A DNA stretch of 64,000 bases from Kosakonia pseudosacchari (GTDB lineage: Bacteria; Pseudomonadota; Gammaproteobacteria; Enterobacterales; Enterobacteriaceae), in assembly GCF_900184035.1 (NCBI RefSeq), contig NZ_FXWP01000004.1, positions 186,001 to 250,000 of the forward strand, given 5' to 3'. A program made the translations under genes and the position numbers. Shown in pieces: positions 37,645 to 48,180 of the stretch (its first letter is position 1; each line of letters starts with the position of its first letter). Under the pieces are notes generated by a model. The model saw only the letters and a list, made by a program, of their open reading frames with translations, did no database searches and was not told the DNA's origin.

Positions 37645-37658
37645 TAATATTATTCTTA
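37645..37658. promoter_or_regulatory. Candidate RcsAB box
   Basis: TAATATTATTCTTA matches the reverse complement of the RcsAB consensus TAAGAATATTCCTA at 11 of 14 positions. It lies 437 bases upstream of wza, comparable with the long distance in E. coli. RcsA/RcsB activation is the known master control of colanic acid synthesis. Confidence 0.5.
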
Positions 37659-37864
37659 AAAAGATGTTTATCTCTGAATGTCGCCTTGCCTGCTATTCGC
37701 TTAGCTGCAACAATTCCTCCAGCATCGTTCAAATATACCAGCGTGTTTATTTTCAGCATTGTTAATCAGTGCGAAAGCCGGTACCTGCCGTATTTTATCT
37801 GGTTGGTAAATAGCGCCACCAGAAAGAGGATGTAATGGATGACTATCAATGACTTAGCGTCAAT

Positions 37865-37902
37865 CAGTGAATTGGTAACTGAAAGCCAGGGGCGGTAGCG
37901 TG
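37865..37902 (+). promoter_or_regulatory. JUMPstart sequence with ops element (RfaH recruitment) upstream of wza
   Basis: The stretch ends with AAGCCAGGGGCGGTAGCGTG. Its last 12 bases (37891-37902) are a perfect ops element GGCGGTAGCGTG, at which RNA polymerase pauses and loads RfaH. The left part CAGTGAATTGGTAACTG fits the JUMPstart consensus. It predicts RfaH antitermination through the long wza-wcaM operon. Confidence 0.92.
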
Positions 37903-38081
37903 CCTGCGGGTATGTCAATCAGCCTGGATTATTCTGTAATCGCATGTGGTTGAATAAACGCTTTTTAGGACTGATGCCAGTTATATTTCTCAAGAATTAA
38001 CTGCATTCTGAATCTGTGTACAGCTTGAGCGCTTATTTAAATCGCACAGGATAATTACTCTGCCAAAGTGATAATTAATCA

Positions 38082-39227
38082 ATGATGAAATCTAAAACGA
38101 AATTGATGCCATTATTGGTGTCCATTAGCTTGATGAGTGGCTGCACCGTCTTCCCCGGGAGCAATATGTCTACGATGGGAAAGGATGTGATTAAACAGCA
38201 GGATGCTGATTTTGATATAGACCGTATGGTGAATGTCTATCCATTAACCCCACGTCTGATTGAACAATTGCGCCCGCGCACCAATGTTGCTCAACCGAAT
38301 ATGTCACTGGATCAGGAGATTTCCGCCTACCAGTACCGCGTTGGCCCAGGGGATGTGCTGAACGTAACCGTGTGGGATCACCCGGAACTCACCACGCCAG
38401 CCGGTCAGTATCGTAGTTCGAGCGATGCCGGTAACTGGGTACAACCCGATGGCACCATGTTCTATCCGTACGTCGGTAAGATTCACGTCGCCGGTAAGAC
38501 GCTGAATGAGATCCGTAGTGATATTACCAGCCGTTTAGCGACCTATATTGCTGACCCGCAGGTGGACGTTAATATCGCCGCGTTCCGCTCACAAAAAGCC
38601 TATATCTCCGGTCAGGTAGCGAAATCGGGTCAGCAGGCGATCACCAACGTACCGCTTACCGTACTTGATGCGATCAACGCCGCGGGTGGTCTGACCGACA
38701 GCGCAGATTGGCGCAACGTCGTGCTGACACACCAGGGCCAGGAACAACGTATTTCGCTGCAGGCGCTGATGCAAAACGGCGATCTCAGCCAGAACCGTTT
38801 GCTCTACCCCGGCGACATTCTGTTTGTTCCGCGCAATGACGATCTGAAAGTGTTCGTGATGGGCGAAGTGAAAAAACAGAGCACGCTCAAAATGGACTTC
38901 AGCGGTATGACGCTGACCGAAGCGCTCGGCCAGGCCGAAGGTATCGATCTGACCACCTCCAACGCCAGCGGCATTTTTGTTATTCGTCCGCTCAAAGGCA
39001 ACGAAAGTGGCCGTGGCAACAAGATCGCCAACATTTACCAGCTCGACATGTCGGATGCCACGTCGCTGGTTATGGCAACGAACTTCCGTCTCCAGCCGTA
39101 TGACGTGGTGTATGTCACGACCGCACCGGTTGCGCGTTGGAACCGTCTTATCAACCAGTTGCTGCCGACAATCAGTGGCGTTCGCTACATGACCAACACG
39201 GCCAACGACATCCAAAATCTGCAATGA
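38082..39227 (+). CDS. wza: Polysaccharide export outer-membrane lipoprotein Wza
   Basis: Wza forms the octameric outer-membrane channel through which colanic acid leaves the cell. The 381-residue precursor has a lipoprotein signal with lipobox LMSGC and Cys21 as the acylated residue. The poly-export domain ([19 protein letters not shown]) and SLBB domains follow, and the C-terminal amphipathic helix region ([18 protein letters not shown]) forms the membrane barrel. It is the first gene of the operon. wzb starts 2 bases after the stop, or overlaps it by ATGA if the earlier ATG is used. Confidence 0.97.
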   Translation: MMKSKTKLMPLLVSISLMSGCTVFPGSNMSTMGKDVIKQQDADFDIDRMVNVYPLTPRLIEQLRPRTNVAQPNMSLDQEISAYQYRVGPGDVLNVTVWDHPELTTPAGQYRSSSDAGNWVQPDGTMFYPYVGKIHVAGKTLNEIRSDITSRLATYIADPQVDVNIAAFRSQKAYISGQVAKSGQQAITNVPLTVLDAINAAGGLTDSADWRNVVLTHQGQEQRISLQALMQNGDLSQNRLLYPGDILFVPRNDDLKVFVMGEVKKQSTLKMDFSGMTLTEALGQAEGIDLTTSNASGIFVIRPLKGNESGRGNKIANIYQLDMSDATSLVMATNFRLQPYDVVYVTTAPVARWNRLINQLLPTISGVRYMTNTANDIQNLQ

Positions 39228-39229
39228 CT

Positions 39230-39673
39230 ATGTTCAACAAAATTCTGGTGGTATGCGTGGGGAACATTTGCCGTTCCCCCACGGCAGAACGGCTGCTGAA
39301 AAAATACCAGCCCGCTTTAACGGTGGACTCAGCCGGGCTGGGCGCGCTGGTTGGACGTAGCGCGGACGCCAACGCCGTGAGCGTGGCGGCGGATCATCAA
39401 CTCTCTCTGGAAGGGCATTGCGCGCGACAAATTACCGGAAAAATGTGCCGCGAATACGACCTGATTCTGGTGATGGAAAAACGTCATATTGCTCGCCTGT
39501 GCGAGATTGCCCCGGAAATGCGTGGAAAGGTCATGTTATTTGGCCACTGGGATAACGAGCGGGAGATCCCCGACCCGTATCGCAAAAGTCGTGAAGCTTT
39601 TGAAGCTATTTACACCTTACTTGACCAGTCTGCCCGCCATTGGGCGCAGGCATTGCAAGCTCAGCAGGGATAA
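39230..39673 (+). CDS. wzb: Low-molecular-weight protein-tyrosine phosphatase Wzb
   Basis: Wzb dephosphorylates the tyrosine kinase Wzc, and cycling of this phosphorylation is needed for polymer assembly. The catalytic P-loop CVGNICRS has Cys9 and Arg15, and the general acid is Asp115 in PDPYR. The ATG at 39230 gives 147 residues, as in E. coli. An ATG at 39224 overlapping the wza stop would add two residues. wzc starts 2 bases after the stop. Confidence 0.96.
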   Translation: MFNKILVVCVGNICRSPTAERLLKKYQPALTVDSAGLGALVGRSADANAVSVAADHQLSLEGHCARQITGKMCREYDLILVMEKRHIARLCEIAPEMRGKVMLFGHWDNEREIPDPYRKSREAFEAIYTLLDQSARHWAQALQAQQG

Positions 39674-39675
39674 TA

Positions 39676-41844
39676 ATGACAGAGAAAACACACCATTCGC
39701 ATTCTGCTGCCCCGGCGGTGGGCAACGACGAAATCGATATTGGCCGTTTGCTCGGCACAATCATTGAGGCTCGCTGGTGGGTGCTGGGCATCACCTCGGT
39801 CTTCGCACTGATTGCTGTGGTCTACTGCCTGTTCGCCACCCCTATTTACAGCGCCGATGCGCTGGTGCAAATCGAGCAGAACACCGGAAGTTCGCTGGTG
39901 CAGGATCTGAACAGCGCGCTGTCGAACAAGCCACCGGCGTCGGACGCGGAAATCCAGCTTATTCAGTCACGCCTGGTGCTGGGTAAAACCGTTGACGATC
40001 TCGATCTGGATATCTCCGTGGTGAAAAACACCTTTCCGCTGTTTGGGGCAGGGTGGGATCGCCTGATGGGGCGGCAGAACGAGACGGTGAAAGTCACCAC
40101 GTTCACGCTGCCAAAAGGCATGAACGAGCAGACTTTCACATTAAAAGTGCTCAGCCCGAAACAGTATCTGTTAAGCAGCGACGGCGGTTTTGAAGCGCGC
40201 GGCGAAGTGGGGCAACAGCTCAGCAAGCAAGGCGTCACCATGATGGTGAGCGCCATTCAGGCCTCAAATGACAGCGAGTTCACCGTGACCAAGTTTTCTA
40301 CGCTTGGCATGATTAACAATCTGCAAAACAACCTGACGGTAACCGAGAACGGTAAAGACACCGGCGTGCTGAGCCTCACCTATACCGGCGAAGACCGCGA
40401 TCAGATCCGCGCCATTCTGGACAGCATCACGCGCAACTATCTTGAGCAGAACATTGAGCGCAAATCCGAAGAAGCGGCCAAAAGCCTGGTCTTCCTCGAT
40501 AAGCAACTGCCGGAAGTACGCAAAAACCTCGATGAGGCCGAGGAAAAACTCAACACCTACCGTCAGCGCAAAGACTCCGTCGACTTGCCGCTGGAAGCGA
40601 AATCGGTACTCGATTCGATGGTCAACATCGATGCGCAGTTGAACGAACTGACCTTCCGTGAAGCGGAAATCTCCAAACTTTATACCAAAGTTCACCCGGC
40701 TTACCGCACGTTGCTGGAAAAACGTAAAGCGCTGGAAGATGAGAAAGCGAAGCTGAACGATCGCATCACCGCGATGCCGGAAACGCAGCAGGAGATTGTT
40801 CGCCTGACGCGCGATGTCGAATCAGGCCAGCAGGTTTATATGCAGTTGTTGAATAAACAGCAGGAGCTGCGTATCACCCAGGCGAGTACCGTTGGCGATG
40901 TGCGTATTGTCGACCCGGCCATTGCACAACCGGGCGTGCTGAAGCCGAAGAAAGCGCTGATCATTCTTGGCAGCATTATCCTGGGCCTGATTGTTTCGGT
41001 AGTCGGCGTGCTGCTGCGCTCGCTGTTTAACCGCGGTATCGAAAGCCCGCAAGTGCTCGAAGAGCAGGGCATCAGCGTCTACGCCAGCATTCCACTGTCG
41101 GAGTGGCAAAAAGCGCGGGATAGCGTCAAAACCATCAAAGGGGTTAAACGCTATAAGCAGAGCCAGTTGCTGGCGGTGGGCAACCCAACGGATCTGGCCA
41201 TCGAAGCGGTGCGCAGCCTGCGTACCAGCCTGCACTTCGCCATGATGCAGGCCAATAACAATGTGTTGATGATGACCGGGGTTAGCCCGTCAATCGGTAA
41301 AACCTTTGTCTGCGCCAACCTGGCGGCGGTGATTAGCCAGACCAATAAACGCGTACTGCTGATCGACTGCGACATGCGCAAAGGTTACACCCATGAACTG
41401 CTGGGCACCGACAACGTAAATGGCTTGTCCGAAGTGCTGGCCGGGAAGGGGGCTATCGAGAGTTGCGCGAAGCCAACTTCTATCAGCAACTTTGACCTGG
41501 TGCCGCGCGGTCAGGTGCCGCCAAACCCATCTGAACTGCTGATGAGCGAACGCTTTAGTCAACTGGTGAAATGGGCCAGCAGCCACTACGACCTGGTGCT
41601 GATCGATACCCCGCCGATCCTCGCGGTAACGGATGCGGCAGTCGTGGGTCGTCACGCCGGCACCACGCTGATGGTGGCGCGTTACGCGGTGAATACGCTC
41701 AAAGAGATCCAGACCAGCCTGAGCCGCTTCGAGCAAAACGGCATTCAGGTGAAAGGCGTGATCCTGAACTCGATTTTCCGCCGCGCGACCGGCTACCAGG
41801 ATTACGGCTACTACGAGTACGAATACAAGTCCGATTCAAAATAA
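39676..41844 (+). CDS. wzc: Tyrosine-protein kinase and copolymerase Wzc
   Basis: An inner-membrane BY-kinase that controls chain length and export with Wza. The 722-residue protein has transmembrane helices at about 34-53 and 426-446 flanking the periplasmic Wzz-like, coiled-coil domain. The cytoplasmic kinase has Walker A (GVSPSIGKT, about 535-543), Walker A' (LLIDCDMRKG, about 561-570) and Walker B (DLVLIDTPP, about 640-648). The C-terminal cluster YQDYGYYEYEYKSDSK carries six tyrosines at 707-717 for autophosphorylation. The ATG at 39676 follows a GGGATAATA region. Confidence 0.97.
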   Translation: MTEKTHHSHSAAPAVGNDEIDIGRLLGTIIEARWWVLGITSVFALIAVVYCLFATPIYSADALVQIEQNTGSSLVQDLNSALSNKPPASDAEIQLIQSRLVLGKTVDDLDLDISVVKNTFPLFGAGWDRLMGRQNETVKVTTFTLPKGMNEQTFTLKVLSPKQYLLSSDGGFEARGEVGQQLSKQGVTMMVSAIQASNDSEFTVTKFSTLGMINNLQNNLTVTENGKDTGVLSLTYTGEDRDQIRAILDSITRNYLEQNIERKSEEAAKSLVFLDKQLPEVRKNLDEAEEKLNTYRQRKDSVDLPLEAKSVLDSMVNIDAQLNELTFREAEISKLYTKVHPAYRTLLEKRKALEDEKAKLNDRITAMPETQQEIVRLTRDVESGQQVYMQLLNKQQELRITQASTVGDVRIVDPAIAQPGVLKPKKALIILGSIILGLIVSVVGVLLRSLFNRGIESPQVLEEQGISVYASIPLSEWQKARDSVKTIKGVKRYKQSQLLAVGNPTDLAIEAVRSLRTSLHFAMMQANNNVLMMTGVSPSIGKTFVCANLAAVISQTNKRVLLIDCDMRKGYTHELLGTDNVNGLSEVLAGKGAIESCAKPTSISNFDLVPRGQVPPNPSELLMSERFSQLVKWASSHYDLVLIDTPPILAVTDAAVVGRHAGTTLMVARYAVNTLKEIQTSLSRFEQNGIQVKGVILNSIFRRATGYQDYGYYEYEYKSDSK

Positions 41845-41875
41845 CCAGACCTTACCTCTGTCCCTCAACGCGCTG

Positions 41876-41901
41876 CGCCTTTTCCCTTATGGGAAAAGGC
41901 G
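41876..41901 (+). terminator. Intra-operon hairpin between wzc and wcaA
   Basis: CGCCTTTTCCC (41876-41886) pairs perfectly with GGGAAAAGGCG (41891-41901) across the loop TTAT. No T run follows. Its position just after wza-wzb-wzc suggests partial termination or mRNA processing that separates high-level export genes from the sugar-assembly genes. A similar stem-loop is known at this place in E. coli K-12. Confidence 0.65.
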
Positions 41902-41947
41902 GCAGTAAGGGCGAAAGCGGCATGTTGAACGCATTAGGGAACGCATC

Positions 41948-42793
41948 ATGAGCACAACAGCAAACCCGTTAATTTCAATTTATATGCCAACCTGGAACCG
42001 GCAACAGCTGGCGATCCGCGCGATTAAATCGGTGCTGCGCCAGGATTACCCGCACTGGGAAATGATCATTGTTGATGACTGCTCCGCAAACTTCGAGCAG
42101 TTACAGCAGTTTGTTGATGAGCTGGGCGACCCGCGTGTCAGTTACACGCGTAACGCCTTTAACTCCGGTGCCTGCGCGGTGCGTAACCAGGCGATTTTGC
42201 AGGCGAAAGGCCAGTACATTACCGGCATTGACGATGACGATGAGTGGACGCCAAACCGTCTGTCCGTTTTTCTGGCGCACAAACATCTGCTTAATACCCG
42301 CGCTTTTTTGTACGCCAACGATTATGTCTGCCAGGGCGAAGTCTATGCGCAACCGGCGAGCTTGCCGCTCTACCCGAAATCGCCGTTCTCGCGCAAGCTG
42401 TTCTACAAGCGCAACATCGTGGGCAACCAGGTGTTCACCTGGGGCTGGCGTTTTAAAGAGAGCTTATTTGATACCCAACTGAAGGCGGCGCAGGATTACG
42501 ACATTTTCCTGCGGATGGTCGAGGAGTACGGCGAGCCGTGGAAAATCGAAGAAGCCACGCAGATCCTGCACATTAATCACGGTGAAATGCAGATCACCTC
42601 TTCGCCGAAGAAATTTTCCGGTTACTTCCACTTTTATCGTAAGCACAAAGACAAATTCGATCGCGCCAGCAAGAAATATCAGCTGTTTACCCTCTACCAA
42701 ATTCGCAATAAGCGGATGAACTGGCGCACGTTGTTGACGCTGTTTTCTCTGCGTAACGGTAAGCGTCTGGCTGATGGGCTGCGGGGGAAATAA
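41948..42793 (+). CDS. wcaA: Colanic acid glycosyltransferase WcaA (GT2)
   Basis: A 281-residue cytoplasmic GT-A fold enzyme. The N-terminal nucleotide-binding segment ISIYMPTWNRQQLAIRAIKS and IIVDDCS are present, with the metal-binding DDDDEWTPNR near residue 95. In E. coli it adds one of the late sugars (proposed glucuronic acid) of the colanic acid repeat unit. Its last base overlaps the start of wcaB (TAATG). Confidence 0.94.
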   Translation: MSTTANPLISIYMPTWNRQQLAIRAIKSVLRQDYPHWEMIIVDDCSANFEQLQQFVDELGDPRVSYTRNAFNSGACAVRNQAILQAKGQYITGIDDDDEWTPNRLSVFLAHKHLLNTRAFLYANDYVCQGEVYAQPASLPLYPKSPFSRKLFYKRNIVGNQVFTWGWRFKESLFDTQLKAAQDYDIFLRMVEEYGEPWKIEEATQILHINHGEMQITSSPKKFSGYFHFYRKHKDKFDRASKKYQLFTLYQIRNKRMNWRTLLTLFSLRNGKRLADGLRGK

Positions 42794-43284
42794 TGCGTCT
42801 GGAAGATTTTCGCGCTAATCACTGGAATTTGCGCCCGTGCTGCATGGTAGCGGCGTACCGCATTGCCCATTTTTGCTCCGTGTGGCGCAAAAAACATGTC
42901 ATCAACAATCTCTGGGCTGCTCCCGTCATTTTGTTGTACCGCTTTGTCACCGAATGCCTGTTTGGCTATGAAATTCAGGCCGCAGCTACCATTGGTCGCC
43001 GCTTTACCATTCATCACGGTTATGCGGTGGTGATCAATAAATATACTGTCGCCGGGGATGATTTCACCATTCGTCATGGTGTCACCATCGGCAACCGTGG
43101 GCCCGATAACCTGGCCTGTCCGGTGATTGGCAACAACGTTGAACTGGGTGCCAACGTAGTGGTGATTGGCGATATCACCATTGGTAATAACGTCACCATT
43201 GGCGCGGGGAGCGTGGTGCTCGACAGCGTGCCGGACAACGCGCTGGTGGTTGGCGAAAAAGCGCGCGTGAAGGTGATTAAATGA
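42793..43284 (+). CDS. wcaB: Colanic acid acetyltransferase WcaB (serine acetyltransferase-like)
   Basis: This 163-residue left-handed beta-helix enzyme should O-acetylate the colanic acid repeat. Hexapeptide repeats are visible in IGRRFTIHHGYAVVINKYTV and in VIGDITIGNNVTIGAGSVVL, and the catalytic His is likely in IHHGYAV or IRHGVTIG. The 3' end overlaps wcaC by ATGA. Confidence 0.93.
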   Translation: MRLEDFRANHWNLRPCCMVAAYRIAHFCSVWRKKHVINNLWAAPVILLYRFVTECLFGYEIQAAATIGRRFTIHHGYAVVINKYTVAGDDFTIRHGVTIGNRGPDNLACPVIGNNVELGANVVVIGDITIGNNVTIGAGSVVLDSVPDNALVVGEKARVKVIK

Positions 43285-44498
43285 ATATTTTGCAATTTAA
43301 CGTGCGCCTTGCAGAAGGCGGTGCCGCAGGCGTCGCGCTCGATTTACATCAGCGCGCGCTGCAACAAGGTATTTCATCACGTTTTATTTACGGCTATGGC
43401 AAAGGCGGCAAAAAAAGCGTCAGCCACGACAACTATCCGCAGGTGTATAAACAGACACCACGTCTGACATCCATCGCTAACCTGGCGCTGTTTCGTCTGT
43501 TTAACCGTGATGTTTTTGGCAACCTGAATAATCTCTATCGCACTGTGACCCGCACAGAGGGGCCGGTGGTACTGCATTTTCATGTCATGCACAGCTACTG
43601 GCTGAATCTGGATGAACTGGTGACATTTTGCCAGAAGGTGAAAGCGCACAAGCCGGATGTCACTTTTGTCTGGACGCTGCATGACCACTGGAGCGTGACC
43701 GGGCGCTGCGCCTTTACCGATGGCTGTGAAGGCTGGAAAGAGAATTGCCGCAAATGCCCGACGCTGTCGAACTACCCGCCGGTGAAAGTTGATCGAGCCC
43801 ATAAGCTGGTCGATAGCAAACGTCAGTTATTCAACGACATGCTGGCGCTCGGCTGCCAGTTTATCTCCCCCAGCCAGCATGTGGCGGACGCCTTTAATAG
43901 CCTGTATGGTGCCGGGCGTTGCAGCATTATCAATAACGGCATTGATGTAGCGACAGAGGCCATTCTTGCCGAACTGTCGCCGGTGAAAGAGACGCAAGGT
44001 AAACCGAAGATTGCGGTGGTGGCGCACGATCTGCGTTACGACGGCAAAACCAACCAACAACTGGTGCGTGACATTATGGCGATGGACGACCGCGTGGAGC
44101 TGCATACCTTCGGTAAATTTTCCCCGTTTGAGGGTAAAAACGTCGTCAACCACGGTTTTCTGACTGATAAGCGCAAATTGATGAGTGAACTCAACGAGAT
44201 GGACGCGCTGGTCTTTAGTTCCCGCGTGGACAACTATCCGTTGATTTTATGCGAAGCGTTATCGATCGGTGTGCCGGTGATTGCCACCCATAGCGATGCG
44301 GCGCGCGAAGTGTTGCAGAAATCGGGCGGTAAGACCTTCAGCGAGCAGGAGGTATTGCCGCTGGTGCAGTGCCATAAAGCCGACATTGCCCAGGCGGTAT
44401 TTGGCGAAAGCCTTGACGCGTTCCGCGCGCGCAGCCGCCAGGCATACAGTGGCCAACAGATGCTGGAGGAGTATGTCTCATTCTATCAAGGTCTGTAG
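43281..44498 (+). CDS. wcaC: Colanic acid glycosyltransferase WcaC (GT4)
   Basis: A 405-residue GT-B fold glycosyltransferase, in E. coli proposed to add galactose. The N-terminal LAEGGAAGVALDLHQRALQQ and the C-terminal sugar-nucleotide site around LILCEALSIGVPVIATHSDA (E-x7-E-like) are present. wcaD begins inside its 3' end, 26 bases before the stop, so the two are coupled. Confidence 0.94.
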   Translation: MNILQFNVRLAEGGAAGVALDLHQRALQQGISSRFIYGYGKGGKKSVSHDNYPQVYKQTPRLTSIANLALFRLFNRDVFGNLNNLYRTVTRTEGPVVLHFHVMHSYWLNLDELVTFCQKVKAHKPDVTFVWTLHDHWSVTGRCAFTDGCEGWKENCRKCPTLSNYPPVKVDRAHKLVDSKRQLFNDMLALGCQFISPSQHVADAFNSLYGAGRCSIINNGIDVATEAILAELSPVKETQGKPKIAVVAHDLRYDGKTNQQLVRDIMAMDDRVELHTFGKFSPFEGKNVVNHGFLTDKRKLMSELNEMDALVFSSRVDNYPLILCEALSIGVPVIATHSDAAREVLQKSGGKTFSEQEVLPLVQCHKADIAQAVFGESLDAFRARSRQAYSGQQMLEEYVSFYQGL

Positions 44499-45693
44499 CT
44501 ACCTCCTGCTGCCGCTCATTTACCTGCTGGTTAACGTCAAACTCCTCCAGTTAGGAGAGAGTTTTCCAATCACTATCGTAACGTTTTTGCCGGTGCTGCT
44601 GCTGCTCTATGTTGAGCGCATCAGCGTGAAAAAACTGATGATAGCGCTGGGTGCCGGGGCAGGATTGACGCTGTTTAACTTCATTTTCGGTAAGTCGCTG
44701 GACGCCAGTAAATATGTCACTTCGACGATGCTGTTCGTTTATATCGTGATCATCATCGGCATGGTGTGGAGTATCCGCTTCAAAACCATTTCACCGCATA
44801 ATTACCGCAAGATATTGAGATTTTTCTATGCGGTAGTGGCCTTCGTGGTGCTGTTAGCGGCGATGGAAATGGCGCAGATTATCCTCACAGGCGGCAGCAG
44901 TTTAATGGAGGGGATTTCGAAATATCTCATCTATAGCAACAGTTACGTGCTGAATTTTATCAAGTTCGGCGGTAAGCGTACTACGGCGTTATATTTCGAA
45001 CCGGCATTCTTCGCTCTGGCGTTAATCTCAATTTGGCTCAGCATCAAACAGTTTGGTATCAAAACGCCGAAGACCGATGCTATGATTTTGGCAGGGATAG
45101 TTCTTTCGGGATCGTTCTCAGGGGTAATGACATTTATCCTGTTTTATCTGCTGGAATGGGCTTTCCAGTATCTGAACAAAGAGGCGATCCGTAAAAAGTT
45201 ACCATTGGCAATTATTTCACTGGCAGTGTTTATTGTTGGCGTTGTATTTGCTTTTCCATATATCGCAGAACGAATCGGCGATTTAGGTACGGAAGGCTCT
45301 TCCTCGTATTATCGTATTATCGGTCCGCTGGTGATGGTGGGATATTCACTGACCAATATTGATGGTGTAGTAAGATTTGGCTCACTTTACGAATATGTCG
45401 CATCATTCGGAATCTTTAACGGTGCGGACGTCGGGAAAACAATAGACAATGGGTTGTATCTGCTGATCATTTATTTTTCATGGTTCGCAGTATTACTGAC
45501 CGGATGGTATCTGTTTAAAGTTGGAAAAATGACGATAAATGCCTTTGGCAACAATCAGAATTTTCGCGTTCAACTTTATCTGTTCACTCCGATATCGTTG
45601 TTTTTTACGGGGTCTATTTTTAGCCCGGAATATGCGTTTTTAATCGTTTGTCCATTTATTCTGCGCAAAGCGTTGAATATAGCGACTACATGA
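44473..45693 (+). CDS. wcaD: Colanic acid polymerase WcaD (Wzy)
   Basis: This multispanning inner-membrane protein polymerises undecaprenyl-linked repeat units on the periplasmic side. The 406-residue product has about ten hydrophobic segments and a conserved middle ([20 protein letters not shown]). The ATG at 44473 has GGAGGA just upstream and aligns with E. coli WcaD. The same frame is open upstream inside wcaC, but that part is not coding. From here to wcaF the sequence is slightly more AT-rich than the flanking genes. Confidence 0.94.
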   Translation: MSHSIKVCSYLLLPLIYLLVNVKLLQLGESFPITIVTFLPVLLLLYVERISVKKLMIALGAGAGLTLFNFIFGKSLDASKYVTSTMLFVYIVIIIGMVWSIRFKTISPHNYRKILRFFYAVVAFVVLLAAMEMAQIILTGGSSLMEGISKYLIYSNSYVLNFIKFGGKRTTALYFEPAFFALALISIWLSIKQFGIKTPKTDAMILAGIVLSGSFSGVMTFILFYLLEWAFQYLNKEAIRKKLPLAIISLAVFIVGVVFAFPYIAERIGDLGTEGSSSYYRIIGPLVMVGYSLTNIDGVVRFGSLYEYVASFGIFNGADVGKTIDNGLYLLIIYFSWFAVLLTGWYLFKVGKMTINAFGNNQNFRVQLYLFTPISLFFTGSIFSPEYAFLIVCPFILRKALNIATT

Positions 45694-45706
45694 TGAGGTG
45701 GGTCAA

Positions 45707-46453
45707 ATGCTGCTAAGTGTTATTACTGTCGCGTTTCGTAATTATGAAGGTGTGATGAAAACCTGGCAGTCGCTGGCTCACCTGGCGAAAGCGCAAAATA
45801 TTGAATTCGAATGGATTGTGGTTGACGGCGGTTCTCAGGATGGTACTGAGGAATTTCTGAAAAACCTCAACGGTCAGTACAATTTACGTTATATCAGCGA
45901 ACGCGATAAAGGCATCTATGATGCCATGAATAAAGGGATCGATATGGCCGCAGGACGCTTTGCGCTGTTTCTCAATTCCGGCGATATTTTCCATGAAGAA
46001 ATTGTGGATGTTGTTCGTCAGCTGGACGATGAGAAAGAGAATGCAATGTATATTGGCGATGCGCTGCTGGATTTTGGCGATGGCACAAAAATACGTCGTG
46101 GCGCAAAACATGGCTGGTATATTTACCACAGCTTACCGGCCAGCCATCAGGCTATATTTTTCCCGGTAAATGGTCTGAAAACTTACCCCTACGATCTGCA
46201 ATATAAAGTCTCTTCCGATTACGCTTTAGCCGCCAGAATGTTTAAAGCGGGGTTCCCGTTTAAACGTTTGAAAGGTCTTGTATCTGAATTTTCGATGGGC
46301 GGCGTATCAACGTCTAATAACCTTGAATTATGTCAGGATGCTCGCAATGTGCAGCGTAAAATATTACGCATGCCGGGCTTCTGGGCACAGTTGTCTTATA
46401 TGTTGCGTTTACGGACGACCGGCAAAACGAAAGCCTTATATAACAAAGCATAA
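45707..46453 (+). CDS. wcaE: Colanic acid glycosyltransferase WcaE (GT2)
   Basis: A 248-residue GT-A enzyme, in E. coli proposed to add the second fucose. The start [15 protein letters not shown] and the motifs [16 protein letters not shown] and [11 protein letters not shown] are typical. I chose the ATG at 45707, 13 bases after the wcaD stop, which gives the E. coli length. A GTG at 45698 is in frame but less likely. Confidence 0.94.
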   Translation: MLLSVITVAFRNYEGVMKTWQSLAHLAKAQNIEFEWIVVDGGSQDGTEEFLKNLNGQYNLRYISERDKGIYDAMNKGIDMAAGRFALFLNSGDIFHEEIVDVVRQLDDEKENAMYIGDALLDFGDGTKIRRGAKHGWYIYHSLPASHQAIFFPVNGLKTYPYDLQYKVSSDYALAARMFKAGFPFKRLKGLVSEFSMGGVSTSNNLELCQDARNVQRKILRMPGFWAQLSYMLRLRTTGKTKALYNKA

Positions 46454-46475
46454 CGCTCAGATATAAGGAAAAATG

Positions 46476-47030
46476 ATGCAGGATTTAAAAGGATTCTCCG
46501 TGCCGAAAGGCTTTCGGGGCGGCAACGCTATTAAGGTTCAACTGTGGTGGGCGGTGCAGGCGACATTATTCGCCTGGTCCCCGCAGGTGCTGTATCGCTG
46601 GCGCGCATTTCTGTTGCGTTTATTTGGCGCAAAGATTGGAAAAGGCGTGGTTATTCGTCCATCGGTAAAAATTACTTATCCGTGGAAATTAACATTAGGC
46701 GATTACAGCTGGGTAGGAGATGACGCAGTGTTATACACGCTGGGTGATATTTCTATCGGTGCGAATTCAGTGGTTTCTCAGAAATGTTATTTGTGCACCG
46801 GCAGTCACGATTATATGAGCGCGCATTTTGATATTAACGCGACGCCAATCGTGATTGGTGAGAAGTGCTGGCTGGCGACAGATGTGTTTGTCGCGCCGGG
46901 CGTCTCCATCGGCGACGGGACGGTAGTCGGTGCGCGCAGCAGTGTTTTTAAATCGCTTCCGGCAAATGTGATTTGCCGTGGCAATCCCGCAGTGGTGACG
47001 CGCGAACGCGTTGAAAAGGTAACTCCCTGA
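46476..47030 (+). CDS. wcaF: Colanic acid acetyltransferase WcaF
   Basis: This trimeric left-handed beta-helix acetyltransferase of the colanic acid pathway acts on a fucose residue in the E. coli scheme. The 184-residue protein has a hydrophobic N-terminal region (VQLWWAVQATLFAWSPQVLY), hexapeptide repeats and the LbH motif region KCWLATDVFVAPGVSIGDGT. Two adjacent ATGs exist (46473 and 46476). The second is better spaced from AAGGAA and matches the E. coli start MQDL. Confidence 0.94.
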   Translation: MQDLKGFSVPKGFRGGNAIKVQLWWAVQATLFAWSPQVLYRWRAFLLRLFGAKIGKGVVIRPSVKITYPWKLTLGDYSWVGDDAVLYTLGDISIGANSVVSQKCYLCTGSHDYMSAHFDINATPIVIGEKCWLATDVFVAPGVSIGDGTVVGARSSVFKSLPANVICRGNPAVVTRERVEKVTP

Positions 47031-47056
47031 ACTGGGACTATTGAGGAAAATAAATT

Positions 47057-48178
47057 ATGTCTAAAGTCGCTCTCATCACCGGCGTAACCGGGCAAGATGG
47101 CTCTTATCTGGCGGAACTGCTTCTGGAGAAGGGTTACGAAGTTCACGGCATTAAACGCCGCGCTTCCTCATTCAATACCGAGCGTGTGGATCACATCTAT
47201 CAGGATCCGCACACCAGCAACCCGAAATTCCATCTGCACTACGGTGACCTGACCGATACCTCCAACCTGACGCGTATCCTGCAGGAAGTGCAGCCGGATG
47301 AAGTCTACAACCTGGGCGCGATGAGCCACGTGGCTGTGTCGTTCGAATCCCCGGAATATACCGCCGACGTTGATGCCATGGGTACGCTGCGTCTGCTGGA
47401 AGCCATTCGCTTCCTGGGTCTGGAGAAGAAAACCCGTTTCTACCAGGCGTCCACCTCTGAGCTTTATGGTCTGGTGCAGGAAATCCCGCAAAAAGAGACC
47501 ACGCCGTTCTACCCGCGCTCTCCGTACGCGGTTGCCAAACTGTACGCGTACTGGATCACCGTGAACTACCGCGAATCCTACGGCATGTATGCCTGCAACG
47601 GCATTCTGTTCAACCACGAATCTCCGCGCCGTGGCGAAACCTTCGTGACCCGCAAAATTACCCGTGCTATCGCCAATATCGCACAGGGTCTGGAATCCTG
47701 CCTGTACCTCGGCAACATGGACTCCCTGCGTGACTGGGGCCATGCCAAAGATTACGTAAAAATGCAGTGGATGATGCTGCAACAGGAAAAACCGGAAGAC
47801 TTCGTTATCGCCACCGGCGTGCAGTACTCCGTGCGTCAGTTCGTGGAAATGGCGGCGGCACAGCTGGGTATCAAACTGCGCTTTGAAGGCACCGGCGTAG
47901 AAGAGAAAGGCATTGTCGTTTCTGTGACCGGCCATGACGCACCGGGCGTGAAACCGGGCGATGTGATTGTTGCCGTTGACCCGCGTTACTTCCGTCCTGC
48001 TGAAGTGGAAACCCTGCTCGGCGACCCGAGCAAAGCGCACGAAAAACTGGGCTGGAAACCGGAAATCACCCTGCAGGAGATGGTCTCCGAAATGGTGGCA
48101 AAAGATCTGGAAGCAGCGAAAAAACACTCACTGCTTAAGGCCCACGGTTACGAGGTTGCCATCGCGCTGGAGTCCTGA
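47057..48178 (+). CDS. gmd: GDP-mannose 4,6-dehydratase
   Basis: Gmd makes GDP-4-keto-6-deoxymannose, the first step to GDP-L-fucose. The 373-residue short-chain dehydrogenase fold has the NADP-binding motif [14 protein letters not shown] at the N-terminus and catalytic Tyr157 and Lys161 in [12 protein letters not shown]. Codon usage is strongly biased, as in highly expressed genes. fcl follows after 2 bases, giving a two-enzyme fucose pathway. Confidence 0.97.
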   Translation: MSKVALITGVTGQDGSYLAELLLEKGYEVHGIKRRASSFNTERVDHIYQDPHTSNPKFHLHYGDLTDTSNLTRILQEVQPDEVYNLGAMSHVAVSFESPEYTADVDAMGTLRLLEAIRFLGLEKKTRFYQASTSELYGLVQEIPQKETTPFYPRSPYAVAKLYAYWITVNYRESYGMYACNGILFNHESPRRGETFVTRKITRAIANIAQGLESCLYLGNMDSLRDWGHAKDYVKMQWMMLQQEKPEDFVIATGVQYSVRQFVEMAAAQLGIKLRFEGTGVEEKGIVVSVTGHDAPGVKPGDVIVAVDPRYFRPAEVETLLGDPSKAHEKLGWKPEITLQEMVSEMVAKDLEAAKKHSLLKAHGYEVAIALES

Positions 48179-48180
48179 GC

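Larger units (their letters stand above)
37389..38081. other. Long leader/promoter region of the colanic acid operon
   Basis: This 693-base AT-rich gap between yegH and wza contains no gene that I can support. Short open frames, for example 37638-37835, have no ribosome-binding site or recognisable protein. It contains a candidate RcsAB box (37645-37658) and the JUMPstart/ops element (37865-37902). The remaining 180 bases up to wza form an untranslated leader, as expected for an RfaH-controlled operon. Confidence 0.8.

Noticed and set aside
37638-37835. 65-codon frame in the wza leader
   Set aside because: Atypical composition and no ribosome-binding site. It overlaps the candidate RcsAB region and resembles no protein that I know.
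47168-48127. 319-codon open frame opposite gmd
   Set aside because: gmd is certain on the plus strand. The antisense frame has no protein-like features.
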